A stretch of DNA of 38,316 nucleotides from a virus. The first letter of the stretch is position 1; each line of letters begins with the position of its first letter. Of this stretch, positions 31,409 through 37,343 are shown one piece after another. Below the pieces are notes generated by a model. The model was given only the letters and a program-made list of their open reading frames with translations, was not told the origin of the DNA and made no database searches. A program made the translations under genes and the position numbers. The stretch is taken from positions 1 to 38,316 of IMG/VR virus record IMGVR_UViG_3300020156_000060; one strand, written 5' to 3'.

Positions 31409-31497
31409 TTTCGACAACGCCGCTCAAGCGGGATTGGTGCAGACGCACCATGCGTGTAAGATCAACACCTTGACCCTTGAGTTGTCGAAAACACAAC
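31409..31497. promoter_or_regulatory. Operator pair of the first switch
   Basis: TTTCGACAAC at 31409-31418 is the exact reverse complement of GTTGTCGAAA at 31481-31490. The right copy extends to GTTGTCGAAAACACAAC, with GTTGT/ACAAC arms, to 31497. Another symmetric element, ACGCACCATGCGT, is at 31443-31455. They fill the gap between repressor and Cro-like gene. Confidence 0.65.
31434..31462 (+). promoter_or_regulatory. Candidate promoter of the Cro-like gene
   Basis: TTGGTG (31434-31439) and TAAGAT (31457-31462) have a 17-bp spacer. The symmetric element at 31443-31455 occupies the spacer and the GTTGTCGAAA operator lies just downstream of the expected start of transcription. Confidence 0.45.
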
Positions 31498-31504
31498 GTG
31501 GTGG

Positions 31505-31792
31505 ATGCACCTCAACCCCGCCGAGTTCGCGAGTCACGTGTTCGGCGGGTACAACCGCCTGGCCGTCGCGCTGGGTGTCCAGCGGTGGATGGTCCACAAG
31601 TGGGCCAAGCGCCCACGATCGCAGGGCGGGACGGGCTTCGTCCCCTGCCGCTACCAGGCGCAGCTGCTCCTGATCGCGCGCGAGCGCGGTCTCGACCTGA
31701 AGGCCGAGGACCTGGTCTACGGGCGCGACGTCGCCGACGGCGTGGTCTGCACCGCGGCCGCGCTCGCCGCTCCGTCGCCGCTGCCGGTGTGA
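31505..31792 (+). CDS. Cro-like DNA-binding protein
   Basis: A 95-residue protein from ATG 31505. It reads MHLNPAEFASHVFGGYNRLA, then VALGVQRWMVHKWAKRP as the turn and recognition helix, and CRYQAQLLLIARERGLDLK. This is the short HTH typical of Cro-type proteins divergent from CI. The last 25 residues overlap the end of the leftward gene at 31717 on the opposite strand. Only a weak ribosome binding site (GTGGTGG) precedes it. Confidence 0.7.
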   Translation: MHLNPAEFASHVFGGYNRLAVALGVQRWMVHKWAKRPRSQGGTGFVPCRYQAQLLLIARERGLDLKAEDLVYGRDVADGVVCTAAALAAPSPLPV

Positions 31793-32058
31793 CCGGCCTG
31801 CGCCTCCAGCGCCGCCGCCTGCTGCGCCAGGACTGCCGCCTGGCGCCGGGAGACCAGGCGCACGACCAGGACGAAGCCGAGCGCCAGCGTCGCCATCACC
31901 GCCACCTTCAGCGGGGTCTCGCCGCGCGTGCAGGCCACCACGAGCCATGCCACGCCGGCGGCGCCGACCGTCAGGGGCATGAGCCAAGACCAGGTGTCGT
32001 CCTCCTGGATGCGCCGCGCGCGCTCGCGCAGGGCCTGGGCCGCCTGCAGGCGATCCAT
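31717..32058 (-). CDS. Two-pass membrane protein paired with a lipoprotein
   Basis: A 113-residue protein whose ATG overlaps the lipoprotein stop. It has a charged N-terminus (MDRLQAAQALRERARRIQED), two membrane helices (SWLMPLTVGAAGVAWLVVAC near 23-42; VAVMATLALGFVLVVRLV near 52-69), and a Gln/Ala-rich coiled tail. It is in one leftward unit with the lipoprotein next to the repressor and integrase, the place where phages carry genes expressed in the lysogen. A superinfection-exclusion or envelope role is possible but not shown. Confidence 0.6.
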   Translation of the reverse strand: MDRLQAAQALRERARRIQEDDTWSWLMPLTVGAAGVAWLVVACTRGETPLKVAVMATLALGFVLVVRLVSRRQAAVLAQQAAALEAQAGHTGSGDGAASAAAVQTTPSATSRP

Positions 32059-32534
32059 CAACCGCCGCCGGTGGCCGGCACCGCGGCCGTCGGCGCCGCG
32101 CGCAGCCCGGCAACCATCAGGTGGCGCTCCACGTGCTCGATGAACCCGCGCAGGCGCTTGCGCTGCAGGTCGCGCTCGTCGCCGATGAAGCCGGTGACCT
32201 CGCTCGCCTCGAGGTCCATCCGCGTGGCGCCATCGCCCAGGGCGACCAGCTGCACCGAGATCGCCACGTCCCCGGTCCAGCCGTTGCGGTCGACGACGTG
32301 CAGCGTGGCCTTCTCGGCGTCGACGAGCGTGGGGGTGTCGTGGCAGTAGCTGTCGCAGGCCAGGACGCAGGCGGCGAGGATCGTCGCCTGCGGCTGCCGG
32401 TAGACCGGCGAGACCACCGGCTGGCGCATCGGGTTGTACCGGTCCGGCTCCGGGGCGAATGCCACGGACCGCTCGGGGCGCCCGCAACTGACCAGGAGGA
32501 GCAGGGCGAGGGCGGCGAGGGCGGCGAGGCGCAT
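32058..32534 (-). CDS. Secreted lipoprotein, lysogenic-conversion candidate
   Basis: A 158-residue protein starting MRLAALAALALLLLVSCGRP. This is a signal peptide with lipobox LVSC (Cys 17). The mature part has a Cys-containing segment (AACVLACDSYCHDTPTLVDA near 55-74), then a beta-rich domain. Three further Cys may form disulfides in the periplasm. It is coupled to the membrane protein at 32058. The gene is leftward, between switch and attP. Exclusion lipoproteins such as Cor-type occur in like positions, but no sequence match is claimed. Confidence 0.65.
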   Translation of the reverse strand: MRLAALAALALLLLVSCGRPERSVAFAPEPDRYNPMRQPVVSPVYRQPQATILAACVLACDSYCHDTPTLVDAEKATLHVVDRNGWTGDVAISVQLVALGDGATRMDLEASEVTGFIGDERDLQRKRLRGFIEHVERHLMVAGLRAAPTAAVPATGGG

Positions 32535-32552
32535 GAACGAGCCTGTCGCCGC

Positions 32553-32573
32553 GTTGGCGGAATCGCAACCGCG
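32553..32573 (+). promoter_or_regulatory. Weak match to the 21-bp late-module motif
   Basis: GTTGGCGGAATCGCAACCG plus CG agrees with site 3 at 16 of 21 positions. It points right, away from the lipoprotein gene and toward attP. GGAATCGCAAC also occurs reversed at 3792-3802. It may be chance. Confidence 0.25.
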
Positions 32574-32653
32574 GTTTCAGATCGGGAACGCTCCGTACGA
32601 GTGGGGCGCAGCGCAGGGCGCACTCGACCTTCTTTCATCACTTTTATGCGACC

Positions 32654-32683
32654 TTGACCGCGTCATAAGTCCCTGGATACAAT
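32654..32683 (+). promoter_or_regulatory. Strong sigma70-like promoter next to attP
   Basis: TTGACC (32654-32659) and TACAAT (32678-32683) have an 18-bp spacer, the best promoter match seen in the window. Transcription would start near 32690 and run through the tRNA-like core and antisense into the integrase gene. Confidence 0.6.
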
Positions 32684-32718
32684 GCCGACCCTGTGCCCAC
32701 CTGTGTTCATATGGTCCC

Positions 32719-32772
32719 ACGAATCGGATTCGTAAAGCGAAGGTCGGAGGTTCAAATCCTCTCTTGGGCACC
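32719..32772 (+). other. attP: Probable phage attachment site (attP) with 3' part of a tRNA-Thr-like sequence
   Basis: From 32729 the sequence reads as the 3' part of a tRNA: loop TTCGTAA (anticodon CGT, Thr), AGCGA stem strand, AGGTC variable loop, GGAGG/CCTCT T-stem around TTCAAAT, CTTGGGC acceptor strand, A, CC. The expected 5' partners are mostly absent, so it is not a normal whole tRNA. A palindrome, ACGAATCGGATTCGT (32719-32733), covers the anticodon loop. The integrase ends 14 bases downstream. This is the classic attP layout for integration into a tRNA gene, in which the phage restores the tRNA's 3' end. GTGCCCA at 32693 also pairs with TGGGCAC at 32765. Confidence 0.7.
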
Positions 32773-32785
32773 GTCGTGCCTGGGG

Positions 32786-33919
32786 TTACGCCGGATCGGA
32801 CTGCGCCTCGGGGCGCACCTGGGGCGCACTGGCAGCGGAAGCTGCGACGGCGACGGGCGCGGCGATCTTGTCGAGGGCGGCCTTCGCGCGCTGCTTGTTC
32901 GTCGCCTTGTAGCGCTCGAACACCTGCAGCGAGCGGTGCCCGGTGAAGAGCGTCTTGGTGCGGTCGTCGACGCCGGCGACGTCCATGGCGGTGATCGCGT
33001 AGTCCTTCAGCAGGTAGAGGCCCCACTGCTGCCGCTTCAGCAGGTAGCTCGAGACGTTGTTCACGTACCAGTCGTTCAGCTGCTGCGCGCTCTTCTTCAC
33101 CTCCCACGCCTCGCGCTTCGGGTTCTGGAAGAGCGCGTCGGCGGGACGCCGGCCGTCGATCATCTTCCGGTACCGCTCGACGTGTGCCGGAAGCAGGGGG
33201 TGGGTGACGGTGTCGCCGTTCTTCGTCTCGCGCAGCGTGATCTCGCCGGTCACCGCGTTGAAGTCGGCGACGCGCAGCCGGCAGGCGTCGATCGGCCGGC
33301 AGCCATACGTGGACAGGTGCTCGAGGATCGCGGCGCAGTCCTCGCCGCCCTGGGCGCGGGCGCGGGCGATGATGTCGCCGACCTGCTCGCGCGTCAGCAG
33401 CGGCGGCTGGGCGGTGCGGCGGCGGCCGCGCCGGCCCGGGACCGTCAGGACGTCGGGGTCGATCGGCTGCTTCAGCACGCTGCGCGCGTAGCGCAGCACG
33501 CTCTTCAGCAGGGACAGCGGCTTGTCCGTGCCCTTGCCGCCGCCCTCCTCCCGCCATGCGGCCACGGCGGCCGCGGTGACGTCGTGGACGGTCGCCCAAC
33601 CCCGGCGGTCGAAGAGGCCGCCGAGGATCGCCTGCACCTCCTCGACGTGCGGCGCGCGCGCGACGTCGTTGGCCAGCGCCCAGCGCCCCCAGCTGGCGAG
33701 CAGCGACTCGAGGGTGGCCAGGCGGCCGGGTACGAGCCCGCGCTTCAGGTCGCGGCGCTTCTTCTGCTCGGTGTCGAGCCGCCGCTTCTCGGACAGGGCC
33801 GCGGCGCGGTCCATGACCCCCGTCGAGCGCTCGACGTAGCGGCCGTTGGGGAGGCGGGTGCCGTCGCGCCAGCGGACCTTGTAGGAGCCGCGGCCGACCT
33901 GGATCAGGCGGGCAGGCAT
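32786..33919 (-). CDS. int: Tyrosine recombinase (integrase)
   Basis: A 377-residue protein from the ATG at 33919 (MPARLIQVGRGSYKVRWRDG); an ATG 12 codons upstream is possible. Residues 1-60 resemble the arm-binding domain and 60-150 the core-binding domain. In the catalytic domain, STYGCRPIDACRL supplies the first Arg, ETKNGDTVTHP the Lys, TGHRS the His of the GH motif and VFERY the nucleophile Tyr. The usual HxLR box reads KDYAIT, lacking its His and Arg, so it belongs to a divergent subgroup or is impaired. It is adjacent to attP. Confidence 0.85.
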   Translation of the reverse strand: MPARLIQVGRGSYKVRWRDGTRLPNGRYVERSTGVMDRAAALSEKRRLDTEQKKRRDLKRGLVPGRLATLESLLASWGRWALANDVARAPHVEEVQAILGGLFDRRGWATVHDVTAAAVAAWREEGGGKGTDKPLSLLKSVLRYARSVLKQPIDPDVLTVPGRRGRRRTAQPPLLTREQVGDIIARARAQGGEDCAAILEHLSTYGCRPIDACRLRVADFNAVTGEITLRETKNGDTVTHPLLPAHVERYRKMIDGRRPADALFQNPKREAWEVKKSAQQLNDWYVNNVSSYLLKRQQWGLYLLKDYAITAMDVAGVDDRTKTLFTGHRSLQVFERYKATNKQRAKAALDKIAAPVAVAASAASAPQVRPEAQSDPA

Positions 33920-33965
33920 GGGGCCGCACCGTCCGCCGCTCGCCGCGAGCGGCAAGGCTTGGCCT

Positions 33966-34001
33966 CACCTGCGTTCAGGTGGCACGTGGAACCATGCCAC
34001 C
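33966..34001. repeat. Cluster of inverted repeats upstream of int
   Basis: CACCTG/CAGGTG (33966-33971, 33976-33981) forms a hairpin with a 4-base loop. The overlapping GGTGGCA/TGCCACC (33978-33984, 33995-34001) forms a second. Only one can form at a time. They lie in the untranslated leader of the integrase and may control its expression. Confidence 0.5.
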
Positions 34002-34091
34002 CGGATCACCCGTTGCGCCAACGAGCGTCCTTGCAATCGCCGGAAGCCTTGACATTCCATGACCTTCCTGAGTCGGCCGATGGATTACCAA

Positions 34092-34101
34092 TTGTCGAAA
34101 A
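34092..34101. promoter_or_regulatory. Third copy of the first-switch operator core
   Basis: TTGTCGAAAA matches the operator core at 31482-31491 exactly. It lies between int and the rightward gene at 34152. The CI-like repressor may thus also control one of them. The outer arm is not conserved. Confidence 0.4.
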
Positions 34102-34151
34102 GCAAGGGTCGACGGGGACGCCTTCAACGGGTAGGGTCCGGACGAACACCC

Positions 34152-34367
34152 ATGCGTAAGCCCCCGAAGGGGCGCCGGCGGCCCGAAGCGCCGGCTGATC
34201 CGTCGGCCACCAGTACCCTGGCCGACCTGGGCGCGGCAGACCCGCGCGCGGCGCTGAAGAACCTGAGCCTGCGCCGGCTCTACCACGTCGAGCACATGAA
34301 CGACGACGCCGACGCCATGATCGCGCAGCTGATGCGTCAGCGCGGCTTGGGTGGCGGCGTCGGGTGA
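34152..34367 (+). CDS. Small basic hypothetical protein
   Basis: A 71-residue protein, MRKPPKGRRRPEAPADPSAT at the start, with a helical second half (AALKNLSLRRLYHVEHMNDD). ATG 34152 is favoured over an upstream in-frame ATG at 34059 because codon bias starts there. Its last 31 bases overlap the convergent repressor gene. A TTGACA lies at 34049 but without a good -10 partner. Function is unknown. Confidence 0.5.
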   Translation: MRKPPKGRRRPEAPADPSATSTLADLGAADPRAALKNLSLRRLYHVEHMNDDADAMIAQLMRQRGLGGGVG

Positions 34368-34747
34368 CGCTGCACGGGCGGCGGGGTGCGCGGCGTGCGC
34401 GCCTGCTGCTCGTCGAAGAGCCGGCGCAGCGCGGAGTGCTTCACGGCGAGGTCGTCCATCCGCACCAGCATCCGCTCGAGGCGGACGCGCGCCTCCGGGC
34501 TGGGGACGTGCGTCAGGGCTGCGAGGTCGAAGAACCGGTCGCGCTCTGCCGAACCCTCCGGCAGGTCGAGGGCATCGGCCCAGACGGGCACATGCTCCAT
34601 CGGGACCGGACGCGTGCCGGCGCGGATCATCGAGAAGACCGTATGCGCCTGCCCGACCCGCGCGGCGAACTCGCGTAGCGATAACCCCTTGGCCTTGACC
34701 AGGCTGTAGAGCAGATCGTCGAACGCGGGCACACGGGATGCTACCAC
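34337..34747 (-). CDS. Second repressor-type HTH protein
   Basis: A 136-residue protein with a GTG start at 34747, preceded by AGGAT; GTG 34732 is an alternative. AFDDLLYSLVKAKGLSLREF, AARVGQAHTVFSMIRAGTR and a following helix form an XRE-type helix-turn-helix near residues 8-50. The middle is helical (RVRLERMLVRMDDLAVKHSA) and the end Pro-rich. There is no peptidase domain. It is divergent from the small HTH gene at 34859, with two matching operators between, so it is likely a second repressor. Confidence 0.7.
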   Translation of the reverse strand: MVASRVPAFDDLLYSLVKAKGLSLREFAARVGQAHTVFSMIRAGTRPVPMEHVPVWADALDLPEGSAERDRFFDLAALTHVPSPEARVRLERMLVRMDDLAVKHSALRRLFDEQQARTPRTPPPVQRHPTPPPKPR

Positions 34748-34757
34748 GGCAACGCCA

Positions 34758-34785
34758 ATCCTAGAGTTTTCCTTGCGTTTGGTAA
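34758..34785 (-). promoter_or_regulatory. Candidate promoter of the second repressor
   Basis: On the minus strand TTACCA (34785-34780) and TAGGAT (34763-34758) have a 16-bp spacer. The -35 box lies inside the first operator, which would allow self-control. Confidence 0.4.
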
Positions 34786-34800
34786 CTGGACGTGGTACCA
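34780..34800. promoter_or_regulatory. Second-switch operator O1
   Basis: TGGTAACTG, a variable GACG, then TGGTACCA. The arms TGGTA and TACCA are inverted. It is nearly identical to O2, with 17 of 21 positions matching, and overlaps the -35 box of the leftward promoter. Confidence 0.6.
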
Positions 34801-34807
34801 GACGAGC

Positions 34808-34852
34808 ATGCGGGCGGCGATGGGCCGCCCTTCTTTCGGCAACCCCTGGTAA
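34808..34852 (+). CDS. Possible 14-residue leader peptide
   Basis: ATG 34808 to TAA 34852 encodes MRAAMGRPSFGNPW. It covers the terminator-like hairpin and ends 6 bases before the next gene's ATG, which has no ribosome binding site of its own. Reinitiation after this leader could supply that gene's translation. Confidence 0.35.
   Translation: MRAAMGRPSFGNPW
34812..34836 (+). terminator. Terminator/attenuator hairpin in the second switch
   Basis: GGGCGGC (34812-34818) and GCCGCCC (34824-34830) form a 7-bp stem with a 5-base loop, followed by TTCTTT. It is the best intrinsic-terminator shape in the window, placed between O1 and the HTH gene. Confidence 0.6.
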
Positions 34853-34867
34853 CTGATCATGGTACCG
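34847..34867. promoter_or_regulatory. Second-switch operator O2, over a start codon
   Basis: TGGTAACTG, variable ATCA, then TGGTACCG. It repeats O1 67 bp downstream and covers the ATG (34859-34861) of the HTH gene. Confidence 0.6.
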
Positions 34868-35125
34868 TTCCCCGACTGGCTGAGCGACCGCATGCGCGCC
34901 TCCGGTTATGACGCGGAGACGCTGGCACGCGAGGTCAACCGTTCGGCGGCCTGTGTGCGGCACTGGCTCGGTGGCGTGCACCTGCCGCCGACAACGTGCT
35001 TCGCCGGCCTCGCCGAGGCGCTGCAGGTCGACGAGTCCGAGTTGCGGAGGGTGGTCATCGCGAGCCGTCCGGAGGGGGCGGCACACTGCCAGCCCTCGAC
35101 GACCGCGCCAGGGGTGCGGTCGTGA
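34859..35125 (+). CDS. Small HTH protein, Cro-like (second switch)
   Basis: An 88-residue protein (MVPFPDWLSDRMRASGYDAE). ETLAREVNRSAACVRHWLGG is a helix-turn-helix, followed by FAGLAEALQVDESELRRVV. It is divergent from the second repressor, as Cro is from CI. The start codon lies inside operator O2 and lacks a ribosome binding site, so translation may depend on the short leader frame. The end overlaps the next gene (GTGA). Confidence 0.7.
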   Translation: MVPFPDWLSDRMRASGYDAETLAREVNRSAACVRHWLGGVHLPPTTCFAGLAEALQVDESELRRVVIASRPEGAAHCQPSTTAPGVRS

Positions 35126-35355
35126 CCCCGCGCATGGATCCGCTCGTGGTCGACGGCGTGCTGCGCCCCGACCTCGACCGCCGCTGGGTGCCGCGAGCGA
35201 CGCTCGCGCGCTACCTCGGCGTGACAGGCGAGACCGTCTACCAGCGCCACCTGCGCGGCGAGTTCCCGCCGGCCGCGATCAAGCTCTTCGGCTCGCGCAC
35301 CTGGTACTGCCCGGCGCTCTGCGTCGCGGCCGCGCCGGTGGAGGCGGCGCCGTGA
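35122..35355 (+). CDS. AlpA/excisionase-like DNA-binding protein
   Basis: A 77-residue protein with a GTG start. RWVPRATLARYLGVTGETVY, QRHLRGEFPPAAIKLFGSRT and WYCPAL resemble the AlpA/MerR-type winged helix of excisionases and late regulators. It is coupled to the Cro-like gene. Given int and attP nearby, an excisionase role is reasonable. Confidence 0.6.
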   Translation: MTPRMDPLVVDGVLRPDLDRRWVPRATLARYLGVTGETVYQRHLRGEFPPAAIKLFGSRTWYCPALCVAAAPVEAAP

Positions 35356-35606
35356 GCCGCTGCCCCGACTCCACCGTGCGGATCATCCGCGGCGCCGACG
35401 GCATCACGCGCGCCATGGACTACCACACCGGTCGACCGATCGACGCCTGGCCGAGCGCGCCAGCGACCGATCGCGTCAAGCGCCCGTCGCGCGTAGGCGC
35501 GGTCGCGGCCTGGCTCTTCGTCTTCGCCGCGCTGTCGCTGGTCGGCCTCGCCATGCTCGTCGTTGGCTGGCACGTCTGGCTCGCCGTCACCCGCATCGCG
35601 CCCTGA
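35352..35606 (+). CDS. Small C-terminally anchored membrane protein
   Basis: An 84-residue protein with a GTG start (MSRCPDSTVRIIRGADGITR). The first 50 residues are soluble. Residues about 52-74 form one long membrane helix (FVFAALSLVGLAMLVVGW). Function is unknown. Confidence 0.6.
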   Translation: MSRCPDSTVRIIRGADGITRAMDYHTGRPIDAWPSAPATDRVKRPSRVGAVAAWLFVFAALSLVGLAMLVVGWHVWLAVTRIAP

Positions 35607-35614
35607 AACGACGA

Positions 35615-35641
35615 CGCCCAGCGGCTGGAACCCGCTGGGCG
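35615..35641 (+). terminator. Hairpin before the recombination operon
   Basis: CGCCCAGCGG (35615-35624) pairs with CCGCTGGGCG (35632-35641), a perfect 10-bp stem with a 7-base loop. No U-run follows. The next gene starts 24 bases downstream, so it may be an antitermination target or partial terminator. Confidence 0.5.
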
Positions 35642-35664
35642 CCCGGAACCCCGAAAGGACCCCT

Positions 35665-35976
35665 GTGCACCTGAACCCTATGCCCACCGCCGAGCCGCGC
35701 AACGCGGACGAGGCCGTCGCCGCGCACACCGCCTGGGCGATCGACCGGATCCTCGCCGGCGGCGTCCCGGTCGGCCGACCCGAGGACCACGACATGGCCA
35801 GCGACGAGACCGTGAAGCTCGACGGCGCCGACCTGATCCGCGCCGAGCGGCAGCAGCTGCTGCTCGCGGTCGAGCGCGCGCGCGACCTGCGCCACCGGCT
35901 CGCCGGCGAGGCGCGCTTCGACGACGCGGCCGCGGTCGCCTACCTGCTGCAGCGCGTCGCGCGCGAGGAGGTCTGA
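35665..35976 (+). CDS. Hypothetical protein of the recombination operon
   Basis: A 103-residue protein with GTG 35665 after AAAGGA. It is helical (DEAVAAHTAWAIDRILAGGV near 16-35; RAERQQLLLAVERARDLRHR near 62-81). Small helical genes of this kind often precede ERF genes. No domain is recognised. Confidence 0.6.
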   Translation: MHLNPMPTAEPRNADEAVAAHTAWAIDRILAGGVPVGRPEDHDMASDETVKLDGADLIRAERQQLLLAVERARDLRHRLAGEARFDDAAAVAYLLQRVAREEV

Positions 35977-35977
35977 C

Positions 35978-36763
35978 ATGCGCACCACCGAGTCGATCGC
36001 CCAGATCGCGACCGCCCTCGCCTCGGCGCAGGCCGAGATGCACAACCCGGTGAAGGACCGCGTCGCCCGCGTGAAGAGCGACAAGGCCGACTACACCTAC
36101 AACTACGCGGACCTGTCCAGCGTCCTCGACGCGGTGCGGCCGCCGCTGGCGAAGCACGGCATCGCGCTGCTGCAGACCGCCGAGGTCACGCCGCCGACGG
36201 TGGTCGAGGGATCGAACGGTCCTTACCGCATGTCGCAGCTGGTCATGACCACGCGCCTGGTCCACTCCAGCGGGGAGTGGATCGAAACGGCGCTGTCGAG
36301 CGAGGTCGATCCCGACGCGAAGATCCAGACGCTCGGTTCGGCCATCACCTACCTGCGTCGGTACGCGCTGCAGGCGATCGTCGGCGTGGTCGCCGAGGAG
36401 GACGACGATGGCAACGCCGCGCAGGGGACCAAGGCGGCTACCGCGCCGCGCGCCAGCGCGAACGGGAACCACGCGCCGGCCCGCCGGCCAGCGGGCGATC
36501 AGCAGCCTGCGCATGGTCCTGCTCCTGCGGCTGGTGCTGCGGGCGCAGCGGCTGCGAAACCGCTGACGCCGAAGCAGCGATACGAGGCCGCCTGCGAGGC
36601 GATCACCGAGCGCCTGGGCTCGAAGGCCGGGCACGAGCTGATCATGGACGTGCGCAACAAGCACGGCGGCGACCACGCCACCGACGACCAGAAGCGCCTG
36701 GTGCTCGAGAAGCTCGAGGCGGAGGCCGCGACCGGCCTGGCGCCGACGCCGGCGGGGGCGTGA
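35978..36763 (+). CDS. erf: ERF-family single-strand annealing protein
   Basis: A 261-residue protein after GGAGG. IAQIATALASAQAEM near 7-21, KSDKADYTYNYADLSSVLDA near 33-52, VRPPLAKHGIALLQT following, and ITYLRRYALQAIVGV near 125-139 are the ERF family core. A Pro/Ala-rich linker precedes a small helical C-terminal domain (DVRNKHGGDHATDDQKRLVL). ERF pairs complementary single strands for phage recombination and genome circularisation. The exonuclease at 37334 may be its partner. Confidence 0.9.
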   Translation: MRTTESIAQIATALASAQAEMHNPVKDRVARVKSDKADYTYNYADLSSVLDAVRPPLAKHGIALLQTAEVTPPTVVEGSNGPYRMSQLVMTTRLVHSSGEWIETALSSEVDPDAKIQTLGSAITYLRRYALQAIVGVVAEEDDDGNAAQGTKAATAPRASANGNHAPARRPAGDQQPAHGPAPAAGAAGAAAAKPLTPKQRYEAACEAITERLGSKAGHELIMDVRNKHGGDHATDDQKRLVLEKLEAEAATGLAPTPAGA

Positions 36764-36954
36764 TGGCCACCGACAGCTTCTATCCCGAGTGGGTCGGCCG
36801 GCTGACCATGGCGCTGGAGATCGCCCAGCGGCAGAAGACCAAGGAGCAGACCGACGCCTACCTGCGCGACGTGCTCGCCGATTACGCGCGCGCCAAGCGG
36901 GCGCGCCAGGCGACGCTCGACGCCGAGATCGCGGCGCTGAAGGCGGACGGATGA
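36763..36954 (+). CDS. Small helical hypothetical protein
   Basis: A 63-residue charged helical protein (MATDSFYPEWVGRLTMALEI) coupled to the ERF stop. It has no domain I can name and may be a coiled-coil accessory. Confidence 0.55.
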   Translation: MATDSFYPEWVGRLTMALEIAQRQKTKEQTDAYLRDVLADYARAKRARQATLDAEIAALKADG

Positions 36955-37343
36955 GCGCCGACGCCGAACGGCGCTGGCTGGGGGCCGATGGCCCGGCGGA
37001 TGACGCCGCGCCGTCGCTGGTGCCCTGCGCCTGGCCAATGACGCCCGAGCAGCAGGCCTTCACCAGCAGCGTCGTCGAGTCGGGCGCCTGGCGGGCGCTC
37101 GCCTGGTGGCTGCGCGAGCGCGACTCGGCTGGACGCGGGCGCTTCTCGCAGCGCGACGTGCCGCTCGACGCGCTCGGCGCCAGCGCGCAGCGCCTCGTCG
37201 ACCTCGGCCTGCTGCGCCGCCACGTCTACCCGAGCGGCGCCTGGCAGTTCGCCACCATCCCATTCACCCGCTCCTGGTTCATGGCCGTGATCACCACGCC
37301 GGTTGCCACGGCGGCCGCCTCGAAGGAACCCGCATGCCCCTGA
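36951..37343 (+). CDS. Winged-helix-like hypothetical protein
   Basis: A 130-residue protein (MSADAERRWLGADGPADDAA). ARLGW-type shadows were discarded; the true frame has RALAWWLRERDSAGRGRFSQ, DVPLDALGASAQRLVDLGLL and RRHVYPSGAWQFAT, a winged-helix layout. It resembles the replication/late small proteins elsewhere here only in shape. It overlaps the exonuclease gene by 10 bases. Confidence 0.55.
   Translation: MSADAERRWLGADGPADDAAPSLVPCAWPMTPEQQAFTSSVVESGAWRALAWWLRERDSAGRGRFSQRDVPLDALGASAQRLVDLGLLRRHVYPSGAWQFATIPFTRSWFMAVITTPVATAAASKEPACP

Noticed and set aside
32693-32772. A complete functional tRNA gene
   Set aside because: The 3' part is tRNA-like, but the D arm and 5' anticodon stem do not pair well. 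An attP that holds only the 3' part of a tRNA is the simpler reading.
33975-34295. A minus-strand frame upstream of int
   Set aside because: It overlaps the palindromes and the plus-strand gene at 34152, and its codon pattern is irregular.
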